From an uncultured Verrucomicrobiota bacterium (lineage in GTDB: Bacteria; Verrucomicrobiota; Verrucomicrobiia; Opitutales; Opitutaceae), in the NCBI GenBank assembly GCA_913058185.1, contig CAJXQX010000003.1, forward strand, positions 1 to 64,000: DNA of 64,000 nt, given 5' to 3'. The position numbers and the translations under genes are program-made. Shown one piece after another: positions 33,819-42,399 of this stretch. Under the pieces are notes generated by a model. The model saw nothing but the letters and a program-made list of their open reading frames with translations. It searched no databases and was not told the origin of the DNA. Numbering within the stretch: the first letter of the stretch is position 1; every line of letters begins with the position of its first letter.

Positions 33819-34706
33819 TCATTCTTGCGGCGGAGGAAGAGAACAGGGCACGAGCGGTAGCCCGGTGGTGTCAGTGCGCACTTGGAATATGCTTCCCGCG
33901 TGGGGTTGGGCGGCGAGTTGTTCGTCGCTCAACCCGCCTCGGGCGGAGGTGATGAAGAGGGTGCGATCGTCCTCGCCGCCAAAGGTGCAGGACGTCACTT
34001 GGGTGACGGGGAGCTCGACGCGATCGAGGATGTCGCCGGTTTCCCCATCGAGGTGCAGCACGACGGAACCGCCCCAGACTGCCAGCCAGATGTGGCCGTT
34101 GGCATCCACCTTGAGACCGTCGGGTACCGTGCCATCATCGGGAAATTCGCGCAGAATGCGGCGATTGCTGATTTGATGTGAGTTTGGGTCATATTCGAAC
34201 ACCGACAGGTTGTGGGCGAGTGAATCGACGTAGTAGAACTTGGTGTGATCGGGCGACCAGCCCAGGCCGTTGGAGAGCGTGATATGGGTTAGCGCGATAT
34301 GGAGGGGGCCGGTGGAATCCGCTCGATAGAGGGAGGCGGTTTCGCGCGAATCATCGAGGGCGGCACTGCCCACCCAAGGGTGTCCGTCCGGGCCACAAAA
34401 TCCGTCGTTGAAGCGATGGGCGGGTGGCAGGTTGGGAATGGGGGCATCGATTGGAACCACTTTACCGGTGGGTTCATGCAGCCAAGCGCAGTCGCGTTCA
34501 CGAGCGGTCCACCACCAGCCGTTGCTGGCGGGTAGAGCGACGCCCAGAGCTGCGGAGTTCATGTCGAAGTGCGTAATATTTCCGCTGGCCGTGTCATGGC
34601 GATACAAGCGCCCTTCGGTGATATTGACCCAGTAGAGTGTGTTGTCGTGCCAGACGGGACCTTCGGCGAGAGCGTGTTGAACATCGAGGTAGAGAGAAGC
34701 TTGCAT
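33819..34706 (-). CDS. SMP-30/gluconolactonase-family lactonase
   Basis: A 295-residue six-bladed propeller from the ATG at 34706 (MQASLYLDVQHALAEGPVW). The metal ligands of the family are in place: Glu15 in AEGPVW, Asn in FNDGFCGPDGHPWVGSA, Asn in LSNGLGWSPDH and Asp in VPDGLKVDANGHIW. It would hydrolyse sugar lactones such as glucono-, xylono- or arabinolactone in the cytoplasm; there is no signal peptide. The reading frame continues upstream into repeat sequence, so the shorter start is preferred. It lies upstream of the LacI gene and downstream of the D-threonine-aldolase-like operon, separated by a repeat-rich 371-bp spacer. Confidence 0.9.
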   Translation of the reverse strand: MQASLYLDVQHALAEGPVWHDNTLYWVNITEGRLYRHDTASGNITHFDMNSAALGVALPASNGWWWTARERDCAWLHEPTGKVVPIDAPIPNLPPAHRFNDGFCGPDGHPWVGSAALDDSRETASLYRADSTGPLHIALTHITLSNGLGWSPDHTKFYYVDSLAHNLSVFEYDPNSHQISNRRILREFPDDGTVPDGLKVDANGHIWLAVWGGSVVLHLDGETGDILDRVELPVTQVTSCTFGGEDDRTLFITSARGGLSDEQLAAQPHAGSIFQVRTDTTGLPLVPCSLPPPQE

Positions 34707-34723
34707 GGTGGTGAGACTGGAAA

Positions 34724-35013
34724 TTTTACAGAAGGTAACGAAGAGAACTAAGCCGGGTGGATGGAATTGAATTTGAAAGTGGTAGGGCGCTGAGGGGCAG
34801 GGAGGGGAATTGCCCCAAAAAGGCACAAAAAACTCTTTGTTGAGGACGTTCGTTTGGTGTGAGCCTATAGGCTCATCGCGGCGGTTCGGTTTTGTGCCTT
34901 TTTGTGGCAAAAATCTTCGGTGGAGTTGCGGCTGCCTGAGGTGAATTGGCTCTGCTTCCTCCTGTGAAAACTAGCGGCGGCGTGGCTTTGTTTTCTTCGT
35001 TACCTTCTGTAAA
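34724..35013. repeat. Family G inverted pair enclosing a family A variant
   Basis: TTTTACAGAAGGTAACGAAG (from 34724) and CTTCGTTACCTTCTGTAAA (ending at 35013) are inverse copies separated by about 240 bp. A family A variant (34810-34910), with the same GAGCCTATAGGCTC centre as the copy at 15454, lies between them. A compact family G pair with only 28 bp between the arms is at 49797-49878, so here the pair looks opened by insertion. No gene is present in this 371-bp spacer. Confidence 0.65.
34810..34910. repeat. Family A variant, copy 5
   Basis: The ends TTGCCCCAAAAAGGCACAAA and TTTTGTGCCTTTTTGTGGCA pair, and the centre GTGAGCCTATAGGCTCATCG is identical to that of the 15454 copy. Confidence 0.72.
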
Positions 35014-35027
35014 TGTCAGCGTTGGAT

Positions 35028-35061
35028 CCACCGTCGTCTCGTAAAGCGGGACTATGGCGGA
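35028..35061. repeat. Family B palindrome, copy 3
   Basis: CCACCGTCGTCTCG, a short loop, and AGCGGGACTATGGCGG. It lies 17 bp beyond the stop codon of the D-threonine-aldolase-like gene, where a transcript end is expected. Confidence 0.7.
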
Positions 35062-35077
35062 CATTGTGGTTCCGTGG

Positions 35078-36160
35078 TCATTGGTTTTTGCCGCGGGCGT
35101 CGATGGGCCAGGTGGTGCGGATGGTTTGGTCGGTGGTGATAACTTTAACCTCGTCGGCTAGATTCACGACGGTGCAGACGTGAGCGGGGACAAAGAGAAT
35201 TCGTTCGCCGACTTGGAGCTGGGCCACGTCTTCGCCGCGAACGTAACCGTGTTCCTCATTGACCGCGACGACGGCGATATCGCGGCCGTCGGCGGCGAGG
35301 GCGCTGATACCCTCGCGGGCGCGGTCGGATGAAAATGTTTTGGAACCGGCATCGATTAACGCGAGATCAGAGGTGGGCTTGTCGACCACGGTCGCGAGGA
35401 CTTGCAGCGCCACGTGATCCCACGGCATCACATCGGCATTTTGGGTGAGAGAGAGATCTCCGAAAACGTAGGCCCCGGGGCGAACCGCTTGCACCCGCCC
35501 GTTGGACTGTTGGGTGATGGCGGTGGCACTGACACTGCAGCCGGGCCAAACCGGTAGGGCGGGATTGATGGCGTCCCGCACGGTGCAGATATGGGTGAGC
35601 AAGGCTTCCACGTCGGTGGTCCGGTTGGAGTGGTCCTTGCCGTAAAACTGTCCCTCGTGGGTGTAGAATCCGGCCAACTCGAGCAGAGGTTCAGCGTCGA
35701 TCTTACTCGCCATGCGTTGAGCAGATTCGAGGGCACGCACGCCCTCGCGGTTGAGGCCGGTATCAATGGCCAACATCACCGGCAGATTGAGACCGACCTG
35801 GTGGATCAATGGAATCAATGCTTCGAGATGTGCTTCACTGGTGGTGGCGAGACGAAGTTCATCGAGCTGTTCGGCCAAAGCCGCGATACGTGGTGCCTGA
35901 CGTTGATCAACGAGCGAGTGCGCTACGAAGATCTCGCGGACTCCGCTGGGGAGCATGGCTTCCGCTTCGCCGAGTTTGGCGCACGTGAGTCCCTTGGCAC
36001 CGAGCTCGATTTGGCGCCGGGCGACGGGCACGAGTTTGTGGGTCTTGATGTGCGGGCGCAGATCGATGCCGGCCTCGTCACAGGTCGACTGCATGCGTTG
36101 CAGATTGGTCTCTAGTCGATCCTCGAAGACGAGGAGACTGGGGGTAAATAGTTCGTCCAT
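35078..36160 (-). CDS. D-threonine aldolase/D-serine dehydratase-like PLP enzyme
   Basis: A 360-residue alanine-racemase-fold PLP enzyme of the DSD1/D-threonine aldolase family, from the ATG at 36160 (the longer frame overlaps the SDR). The PLP Lys is Lys39 in RPHIKTHK. The metal site of the family is complete, with VNEEHGYV and the His-x-Cys pair in VPAHVCTVVNLADEV near the C-terminus. It would cleave or dehydrate a D-3-hydroxyamino acid (D-threonine, D-serine or 3-hydroxy-D-aspartate type). It is the third gene of an amidohydrolase-SDR-aldolase operon; the SDR stop is 5 bp upstream. The substrate is not readable from sequence. Confidence 0.9.
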   Translation of the reverse strand: MDELFTPSLLVFEDRLETNLQRMQSTCDEAGIDLRPHIKTHKLVPVARRQIELGAKGLTCAKLGEAEAMLPSGVREIFVAHSLVDQRQAPRIAALAEQLDELRLATTSEAHLEALIPLIHQVGLNLPVMLAIDTGLNREGVRALESAQRMASKIDAEPLLELAGFYTHEGQFYGKDHSNRTTDVEALLTHICTVRDAINPALPVWPGCSVSATAITQQSNGRVQAVRPGAYVFGDLSLTQNADVMPWDHVALQVLATVVDKPTSDLALIDAGSKTFSSDRAREGISALAADGRDIAVVAVNEEHGYVRGEDVAQLQVGERILFVPAHVCTVVNLADEVKVITTDQTIRTTWPIDARGKNQ

Positions 36161-36165
36161 GGAAG

Positions 36166-36927
36166 TCACGGTTCGATACGACCGAGTTGGCTGATACCCA
36201 TGCCGCCGTCGATCGCGATGACTTGGCCGGTAATGTAACTCGCGGCGGGCGAGAGGAGGAAGGAGACGGCTCCAGCACAATCTTTCGGCGTGCCGAGGCG
36301 GTTGAGTAGCGTGCGTTTGGCGTAGAGCTCGGCTCCGGCCGGATCGGTGTTGAGCCACCGTTCGGTGAGCGGCGTGCGCATCATGCCGGGGGCGATACCA
36401 TTGACCCGAATGTCGTGCGGGGCGAGGGCTTGAGCGAGGGTGCGAGTCATCATGACGAGCGCTCCTTTGGACGTGTCGTAGGCGCTGGAATCGATCTCCG
36501 CTTGCGAGCCGTTGATCGACGAGGTGATCACGACTGCACCGGGTCGCTTCCGGGCCGTCAGTTCACGGGCGAATGCCTGAACCGTAAAATAGGTCGCGCG
36601 AACGTTGAGGTTCTGGGTGCGGTCCCAGCGCTCGAGATCCATTTCGAGAAATGGGATGTCGAAGATGCTGCCTGCGTTGCAGACCAGCAGGTTGAGATCG
36701 ACCTGAGCGTCGAATGCCGCGGCAATAAGTTTTGCCGGAGTGTCGGTGTCGGTCAGGTCGCCGGTGACATAATGCTCGGTCTCGGCGATTTCGGGTGGAC
36801 GAGCGGTGTGGCCATGGAAGACGACGGAAGCACCGGATTCCTGCAGTCCGCGGGCGATCCCGAGACCCAGTCCTTGGGATGAACCCGTGACGAGGGCGGC
36901 GTTACCCGAGAGCGAGAGGGTTTTCAT
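36166..36927 (-). CDS. SDR-family oxidoreductase
   Basis: A 253-residue classical SDR with the cofactor motif GSSQGLGLG (15-23), NAG at 84-86, Ser136/137, and Tyr150-Lys154 in SAYDTSK; all catalytic residues are present. The C-terminal PGMMRTPLTERW and GQVIAIDGGMG segments are those of sugar and 3-oxoacyl-type dehydrogenases. Its first 26 bp overlap the end of the amidohydrolase gene, and the PLP enzyme gene follows 5 bp after it, so the three genes are translated together. It probably oxidises a sugar or hydroxy acid, or reduces a keto intermediate, in the same pathway. Confidence 0.93.
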   Translation of the reverse strand: MKTLSLSGNAALVTGSSQGLGLGIARGLQESGASVVFHGHTARPPEIAETEHYVTGDLTDTDTPAKLIAAAFDAQVDLNLLVCNAGSIFDIPFLEMDLERWDRTQNLNVRATYFTVQAFARELTARKRPGAVVITSSINGSQAEIDSSAYDTSKGALVMMTRTLAQALAPHDIRVNGIAPGMMRTPLTERWLNTDPAGAELYAKRTLLNRLGTPKDCAGAVSFLLSPAASYITGQVIAIDGGMGISQLGRIEP

Positions 36928-37864
36928 CTTTAAGTTGAAGAAGGTTGAGCAGATTATCGCAAGTCACGGCGCGGTGAAGTTCGGGTGGCAGCACCTTCAG
37001 GCAGTCGGTCTCTTCAGCGTAGGTGCTGCGCAACGACATCTGGTTGTCGACGTAGCTTTGAAACGGGGTGTCGGAGCCCCACATGAGTTTGGTGGGGTAA
37101 GCCTCCGCGAGTGCCAGGAGCACCGCGGCGGGATTGGTGTAATCGGCGGCGAATCGGCGTTCGGAGGGAGCGATGTTGGGGAATCCCTTGGTGGCGCATT
37201 CGCAGTGAATGCGGTGGGCGGAACAATCAAACCACGTGTTGGGCAGTTCGGCGACACGGTCGAGACATGCTCGGTCGAAGCGGCAGGAATGGGCGAGGCA
37301 GAATCGCACGGCGGGGGTGGCTTCAGCGATTTTGAGAATGCTGCTGGCCTGAGCCCAGGTGTCGGCTGGATCCACGCTGGAATGAATGATGAAGGGCAGG
37401 TCAAAATCGGCGGCGAATTCGAGGAAACCCCGACCGACGGTGAGCAGCGCTTCGACGTCTGCCTTAATCATGGTGGGCTGAATTTTCAGGCCATAGAAGG
37501 GATACTTCGCGTGGAGCTCGCGTAGTTTGACGAGTTGGGCCTCCGGTTCGCGCATCGGATCGAGAATGGCGAACGGGATCGTGTGGGCGCCGAGGTCGGG
37601 GTAGAGCTCGTAGATCTCGTGCAGCATACGCTCATTCTCAAAGGCGTAGGGGACCGTCTCGAGTCCACCGACCACGATTTCCTTCCGCCGCATGGCCTCC
37701 AAGTCGAAGCAAAGGTTGTTCACCATCGGAAAGACCACCCAACGATCTACACCGCAATGGCGGCCCTCGGTGACCAGGGCGGGCAGGTCTTGAGCGTAGG
37801 GGTGGTAGCTGTTGAGGTAGAAATAAGGATCTACCCCGAGGTGGTTGTGGCAATCGATGATCAC
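36902..37864 (-). CDS. Amidohydrolase-2 family metal hydrolase
   Basis: A TIM-barrel amidohydrolase of about 320 residues. I use the GTG at 37864, which gives VIIDCHNHLG as the start; an ATG at 37948 would add 28 residues without family resemblance. Metal and active-site segments are DCHNH at the first strand, IHSSVDP, LAHSC and MWGSDTPF with the Asp. Members open lactones (fuconolactonase-like), decarboxylate aromatic acids or hydrolyse amides. With the SDR and PLP enzyme in the same operon, a lactonase or amidase step fits. The gene is the promoter-proximal member, divergent from the aminomutase-like gene, and its upstream spacer holds a family E hairpin. Confidence 0.87.
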   Translation of the reverse strand: MIIDCHNHLGVDPYFYLNSYHPYAQDLPALVTEGRHCGVDRWVVFPMVNNLCFDLEAMRRKEIVVGGLETVPYAFENERMLHEIYELYPDLGAHTIPFAILDPMREPEAQLVKLRELHAKYPFYGLKIQPTMIKADVEALLTVGRGFLEFAADFDLPFIIHSSVDPADTWAQASSILKIAEATPAVRFCLAHSCRFDRACLDRVAELPNTWFDCSAHRIHCECATKGFPNIAPSERRFAADYTNPAAVLLALAEAYPTKLMWGSDTPFQSYVDNQMSLRSTYAEETDCLKVLPPELHRAVTCDNLLNLLQLKDENPLALG

Positions 37865-37951
37865 AGGATTGGGAGAGTTGCGAGTGAATTTGACGTGGTT
37901 TGGAGAAACATCAATCCGATGCGGCCGACAGCGGGAAAAAGTTTTCAAAAA

Positions 37952-38018
37952 TCGGGCGTAAAGCCCGACCCACGCCGAATTGTTTCATGAAGTATGGTGG
38001 GTCGGGCTTTATGCCCGA
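37952..38018. repeat. Family E hairpin, copy 1
   Basis: TCGGGCGTAAAGCCCGACCC at 37952 and its inverse ending at 38018 pair over 22 bases with one mismatch. A second copy is at 63674-63741. It occupies the divergent spacer between the amidohydrolase and the aminomutase-like gene, so it may contribute to the promoter or mRNA leader of either. Confidence 0.75.
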
Positions 38019-38113
38019 CAGCGCCCAACAAGGGTTGCGCCGTCACCCGGATTTTGCTGCAGTGGAGATCTACGTTCGTGGCTGAAATTTCATTACTCCC
38101 CACCGTCCAACTC

Positions 38114-39454
38114 ATGCCCTACACCTTTCCTAAATCCCAAGAGTTCTTCGCCCGCGCCAAGCACAGTATCGCTGGCGGCGTTAATAGCGGAATCCGTCTG
38201 CTCGAGCAGCCGGTGCCGTTGTATTTCGAAAGGGGAGAGGGGGCCCGAGTATGGGATGTGGATGGAAACGAGTATATCGATTTTCAACTCGGACAGGGCG
38301 CTCTGCTTTATGGTCACGCTCCGGCGGGGCTGGCCGATGCGATCGCGGCTCAAGCCAAACTGGGTCTTCATTGGGCGGCGCAATGCGAGCTCGAATTGGA
38401 TGTCGCGGAACGCCTGCAGAAGATGGTGCCTTCCGCCGAGCTCGTTCGATTCAGTAATTCGGCGACGGAGGCCGTGATGGCGGCGTTTCGGTTGGCGCGA
38501 ACGCAAACCGGCCGGAAATTGATCCTGAAATTCGAAGGCCACTATCACGGCTGGAGTGACGAAGGGTTGGTGGGTTTCGCTAATCCTCCCAGCACGTGGA
38601 ATGATCCGGAGTCACCGGGGCACGCGCATCCCAGTAAGGGTATCATTGAGGAAGTTAAGGACCAGTTCGTGGTCGCGCGCTGGAATGATATCGAACATCT
38701 GCGGCGGCGGGTCGAGCAATTCAAGGGTCAGATCGCCGCGATCGTGTGCGAACCAGCCATGTGTAATACCTGCTGTATCGAGCCGGAGGAGGGCATGTTG
38801 GCCACGATCCGGGAACTCTGTGATCAGGAGGGCATGTTGATGATAGCTGACGAAACGATCACGGGATTCCGGTTCGGTGCGGCGGGCGCTCAAGGTTATT
38901 ACAATGTGCGCCCGGATCTGACGGTGTTGGGCAAAGCCATCGGGGGAGGAACGCCGTTCGCGGCCCTCACCGGAACCCGGGAGGCCATGGCCAAGATCAT
39001 CTCCGGCGAGTCGATGCATGCCGGCACCTTGAATGCGAATCCGTTGTGTCTGGCGGCGAGTCGCTGGTGTTTAGATGAAGTCCTGGCACAAGGTCCGGAG
39101 CTCCCGGCGAAGTTGAATCAACTGGGTCAAAAACTCATGGTGGGTTTACGCAAGCTGGCCGATGACCATGGCGTTCCCTTGCGGCCGCAAGGGCCGGGAT
39201 TGGCGTTTCATTCGTTGATGTTGAAACCCGGTAAAGAAGAGCGGCCGGTGCGGAATTATCGGGATTACGCGGAACTGCAGGATGTCGCTCGCTGGACGCA
39301 TTTACGGCGTTGTTTGCTGGAGGAAGGCGTGCGGGCGATCGAGCGCGGGTTGTGGTCGATCAGTCTGGCTCATACCGAGCAGGATATTGCTGACGCGCTG
39401 AAGCTGGCCGAGGTCGCATTTAAACGGCATGCGGAGAGTTGGACGGACGCCTGA
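38114..39454 (+). CDS. Class III aminotransferase, glutamate-1-semialdehyde aminomutase-like
   Basis: A 446-residue PLP enzyme of the GSA-aminomutase branch, from the ATG at 38114 (MPYTFPKSQEFFARAKHSIAGGVNSG); the frame further upstream contains the family E repeat. The fold is complete: SNSATEAVMAAFRLAR (114-129), EGHYHGWSDE (141-150), the PLP-binding Asp246 in IADETITGFRF and the Schiff-base Lys274 in VLGKAIGGGTPFAALTG. Its position in a catabolic cluster argues against tetrapyrrole synthesis; more likely it transaminates or mutates an amino acid or amino sugar acid intermediate. The M81 and RidA genes follow on the same strand 28 bp later. Confidence 0.9.
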   Translation: MPYTFPKSQEFFARAKHSIAGGVNSGIRLLEQPVPLYFERGEGARVWDVDGNEYIDFQLGQGALLYGHAPAGLADAIAAQAKLGLHWAAQCELELDVAERLQKMVPSAELVRFSNSATEAVMAAFRLARTQTGRKLILKFEGHYHGWSDEGLVGFANPPSTWNDPESPGHAHPSKGIIEEVKDQFVVARWNDIEHLRRRVEQFKGQIAAIVCEPAMCNTCCIEPEEGMLATIRELCDQEGMLMIADETITGFRFGAAGAQGYYNVRPDLTVLGKAIGGGTPFAALTGTREAMAKIISGESMHAGTLNANPLCLAASRWCLDEVLAQGPELPAKLNQLGQKLMVGLRKLADDHGVPLRPQGPGLAFHSLMLKPGKEERPVRNYRDYAELQDVARWTHLRRCLLEEGVRAIERGLWSISLAHTEQDIADALKLAEVAFKRHAESWTDA

Positions 39455-39482
39455 AACGGGAATCTCGAATCGCCGACTGATC

Positions 39483-40991
39483 ATGTGTGCCCGGATCCTC
39501 TTTGGTAGTTTCTTTCACGAGACGCATACGTTTCTCGGAGAGATGACGACATGGGCGGATTTTAACGTCACGCGGGATACGGACATCCTGGCCAAGATCG
39601 GCGACGGTTCGCCGACAGATGGATTTTTGACGACGGCCCAGGAGCTGGGTTTGACGGTGGTGCCCACGGTGGATGCGCGGGTATTCCCCAGTGGTATGGT
39701 GGCGGATGGAGCGCTGGAAATATTTTGGGCCGAGTTTGAGGAACGCGCGCGTCCGGCCTTAGTGGGCGGAATCGATGCGATCTATTTGGTCCTGCACGGG
39801 GCGATGGTCACGGAGACGATGACCGATCCAGAGGGCGAATTACTGGAGCGGCTCCGTGCACTGCCTAGAGCGGAAGAGTTACCGATTTTTGGCGTGTTCG
39901 ATTTGCACGCGAACCTGTCCGAACGCCAGTGCCGGCTCGTCAACGGAATGGTGGCTTATCGGGAAAACCCCCACGCGGACGCTCGGGCTTCAGCTGTGCG
40001 AGCGACTGAGTTAATGGGCCGGGCGTTACGCGAAAATCAGACCACCAGAATGACCCTTTGCCGTCTGCCCCTGGTGTGGGCTCCGCCGGGCACGGGCACG
40101 GCGACGGATCCCATGCGCACTTTGGAGGAAGCCATGCGGGAACTCGAAACGAGCAATCCCGCCGTGTGGGCGGGCAATGTTGTGTCCGGATTTTCCTTCG
40201 CGGACACTCCGGACACCGGCGTTTCACTCAGTCTCGTTCATACGGGTGACCTCGAAACGGTGCGCGACGACCTCGAGCGGTTGGCGCGTATGGCTTGGGA
40301 TCTCCGCGAGAAGGGCCGCGTGGATTACCCCTCGGTGGATGAGGTGCTGCAGCATTTTTCCGTATCGGTGGACGGGCCGATTATTCTGGTGGAGCCGGCG
40401 GACAACATCGGCGGTGGTGCGCCCGGTGATGGCACCGGCGTGCTGCGCGGTCTATTGCAGCGCGGCACGGCAAATGCGTTGGTGGCGATCAATGATCCCG
40501 CCGCGGTGCAGAAGCTGTCAGCCTGTGCGATCGGGGACGCGGCTGAGCTTTCGGTCGGAGGTAAAGGGTCGCCGTTGGATCGTGGCCCCGTGGACCTCGT
40601 TGTATCCTTGATTTCGCGGAGCGACGGAAACTTTGAACTCGAGGATCCGAACAGTCATCTGGCTTCGATGAACGGAACGTCGATTACGATGGGTCCGTGC
40701 GCGGTGGTGCGAACCGGAGGCATAACGATCCTGCTCACGAGTCGTAAAACCCCGCCGTTTGATCTGGGCCAGTATCGGAGTCAGGGCATTGAACCGACCG
40801 ATTTCGCCGTGATCGGCGTGAAGGCCGCGGTAGCGCATCGGCGAGCTTATGATCCGATTATGGGAGGCACGTTTTTTGTCGATACCCCCGGCCCGTGCCG
40901 CAGTGATTTGACGACGTTTCCTTGGCAGCATCTGCATCGTCCGGTGTGGCCGCTCGACGATATCACCGACCCTCAATTCAAAATTTCATGA
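39483..40991 (+). CDS. M81-family hydrolase (MlrC-like)
   Basis: A 502-residue protein of the MlrC/M81 family (DUF1485 plus MlrC C-terminal domain), from the ATG at 39483. The metal-site motifs are visible in order: GSFFHETHTF (8-17), VFDLHANLSE and YRENPHADARA. The C-terminal half has EPADNIGGGAPGDGTGVLRGLL, a typical family segment. MlrC hydrolyses linearised microcystin, but most members sit in amino acid or amide catabolic operons and act on small C-N substrates. Its stop codon overlaps the RidA start (ATGA), and the aminomutase-like gene precedes it by 28 bp. Substrate unknown. Confidence 0.9.
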   Translation: MCARILFGSFFHETHTFLGEMTTWADFNVTRDTDILAKIGDGSPTDGFLTTAQELGLTVVPTVDARVFPSGMVADGALEIFWAEFEERARPALVGGIDAIYLVLHGAMVTETMTDPEGELLERLRALPRAEELPIFGVFDLHANLSERQCRLVNGMVAYRENPHADARASAVRATELMGRALRENQTTRMTLCRLPLVWAPPGTGTATDPMRTLEEAMRELETSNPAVWAGNVVSGFSFADTPDTGVSLSLVHTGDLETVRDDLERLARMAWDLREKGRVDYPSVDEVLQHFSVSVDGPIILVEPADNIGGGAPGDGTGVLRGLLQRGTANALVAINDPAAVQKLSACAIGDAAELSVGGKGSPLDRGPVDLVVSLISRSDGNFELEDPNSHLASMNGTSITMGPCAVVRTGGITILLTSRKTPPFDLGQYRSQGIEPTDFAVIGVKAAVAHRRAYDPIMGGTFFVDTPGPCRSDLTTFPWQHLHRPVWPLDDITDPQFKIS

Positions 40992-41380
40992 ACCATCCCG
41001 CCGTATCCTATCCGCGCGAAGCCGGCACCCCGGTATCGCATCTTCCCTTCAGTCCCGCCGTGCAAGTTGGCGATCTGATTTTTGTTTCTGGTCAAGCTTC
41101 GGTTGATCTCACCGGTAAAATCGTTACCGATACTTTTGAGGGTGAATTCCGCCGTTCGATCGAAAACCTGCGGGCGGTTTTGGAGACATCCGGCAGTGAC
41201 TTGGCCCACGTGGTGAAGACGCATAATTTCGTGCGTGAACCCGAAGACGTAGCGAAGTTCAACGAGCTCTACCGCGAGTATTTCACCGCGCCGTATCCGG
41301 CGCGCACGACGATCTGCAAATGCCTAGGGTCGAACCTGAAATTCGAAATGGACTGCATAGCCGTGCCAAAGACGAGCTGA
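40988..41380 (+). CDS. RidA-family enamine/imine deaminase
   Basis: A 130-residue RidA-family protein starting at the ATG at 40988, overlapping the M81 stop by four bases. The family active-site Arg106 in PARTTI and the following Glu120 in LKFEMDCIAV are present, together with the conserved GDLIFVSGQ near 28-36. RidA proteins hydrolyse reactive enamines or imines made by PLP dehydratases, which fits a neighbourhood with a D-threonine-aldolase/dehydratase-like enzyme and an aminomutase-like enzyme. It is the last gene of the plus-strand operon; a family B hairpin follows seven bases after the stop and may end the transcript. Confidence 0.93.
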   Translation: MNHPAVSYPREAGTPVSHLPFSPAVQVGDLIFVSGQASVDLTGKIVTDTFEGEFRRSIENLRAVLETSGSDLAHVVKTHNFVREPEDVAKFNELYREYFTAPYPARTTICKCLGSNLKFEMDCIAVPKTS

Positions 41381-41386
41381 GAGGCA

Positions 41387-41420
41387 TCCGCCGTCGTCCC
41401 GCTTCGCGGGACTATGGCGA
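41387..41420. repeat. Family B palindrome, copy 4
   Basis: CCGCCGTCGTCCCGC, a TTC loop, and GCGGGACTATGGCGA form a strong hairpin directly after the RidA stop codon. Confidence 0.75.
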
Positions 41421-41433
41421 GACAGGGGAATGG

Positions 41434-41533
41434 TTTTAACCACAGATTGCGCAGATTACTCGGATTTTAGACTAAAGACTGAAACTCAACGGTGGAGTAG
41501 ATCTGTGAAAATCTGAGCAATCTGTGGTTAAAA
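41434..41533. repeat. Family C palindromic element
   Basis: TTTTAACCACAGATTGCGCA (from 41434) and its inverse TGAGCAATCTGTGGTTAAAA (ending at 41533) enclose about 52 AT-rich bases. It lies between the convergent RidA and TIM-barrel genes. Confidence 0.75.
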
Positions 41534-41560
41534 AAACAGCGGTGGAGTGGAACTGCCAGG

Positions 41561-42397
41561 TTAGTGGTTTTGCCTAGTGGATTTCCAAGTTTTGCGGAGG
41601 TCTTTGTTTAAGGCTTGGGCGTCTAGCCAGGTGTCGCCGAAACAGCTGAGGCCGTAGACGGGGGCGGCGTTGCCTAGCTCGGGGACGGCCAGAACGGGAG
41701 CCGTGGTCTTTTGCGTGTGGAGGTGCGTGAAGAGCCCGTTGAGGTAAGTGAGCCAATCCCGGTATTCCGGGGTGCGACGACCGGTGGATGTTAGCACGGG
41801 AATTTGGCAGTGATGGCCGTTGAAGGGGCGGAGGTGAAACTGGGTAGCCGCGTTGAGGTGCTCGACGGGTTTACGCAGCCGCTCCCAATAGGTGCCGGGG
41901 GCGTGATGCCGAACGACCGCGAAATGAGAGTGATCGAGGCAGAGCGGCAGGGTCGTCTTGCGTTGGCGTTTAAATCCTCGGGTCAGGGCGAGGGTCTTCT
42001 CGGGAGTTTCGGTAAAGGTGTCGCGATGCGTTTCGATGGCGTAAGGTAGATCAAAATCACGGGCGACCGCATCGATGTGAATCGCTAGTTTAACCATGTC
42101 GGCCAGCGAAGAATCCGTGTCACCGAGTTGAATGCCAAGAGCAACAGCGCCAAGTTTTTTGGCAGCACGAAACTGAGCTTTGACGGGACTGGGTTTACTG
42201 AAACTTGCGACGGCGAGATATTGCAGTGATCCCCGCTCAGCTAGTTCGGGAATCGGGGCGGAGAACAGTCCATCGCAACCGGCGTCAGCAACGGCCTCGA
42301 ACTTCTTCGCCCACGACCACTCGCGCGACTTGGTGGGATATTGGCGCAGCGACCAAAGGGTGCCGAAAATGTGGAGCGGACGGGAAGGGAAGCTCAT
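41561..42397 (-). CDS. Sugar phosphate isomerase/epimerase-like TIM barrel
   Basis: A 278-residue TIM barrel of the xylose-isomerase-like family. Recognisable strand ends are FEAVADAGCDGLFSAP, LPYAIETHRDTF, LCLDHSHFAVVRHH and the closing ELGNAAPVYGLSCFGDTW. The family-typical Glu in the YAIETHRDT segment and the His-rich LDHSHF block suggest a metal site. It begins 2 bp after the stop of the symporter gene, so transporter and enzyme are co-transcribed, and the enzyme may act on the imported compound. It is distinct in sequence from the TIM barrel at 29545. Substrate unknown. Confidence 0.85.
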   Translation of the reverse strand: MSFPSRPLHIFGTLWSLRQYPTKSREWSWAKKFEAVADAGCDGLFSAPIPELAERGSLQYLAVASFSKPSPVKAQFRAAKKLGAVALGIQLGDTDSSLADMVKLAIHIDAVARDFDLPYAIETHRDTFTETPEKTLALTRGFKRQRKTTLPLCLDHSHFAVVRHHAPGTYWERLRKPVEHLNAATQFHLRPFNGHHCQIPVLTSTGRRTPEYRDWLTYLNGLFTHLHTQKTTAPVLAVPELGNAAPVYGLSCFGDTWLDAQALNKDLRKTWKSTRQNH

Positions 42398-42399
42398 GA

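Noticed and set aside
38114-39454. Assignment as hemL of haem/tetrapyrrole synthesis
   Set aside because: The sequence is of the GSA-aminomutase branch but sits in a catabolic cluster with M81 and RidA, and no other haem biosynthesis gene is present.
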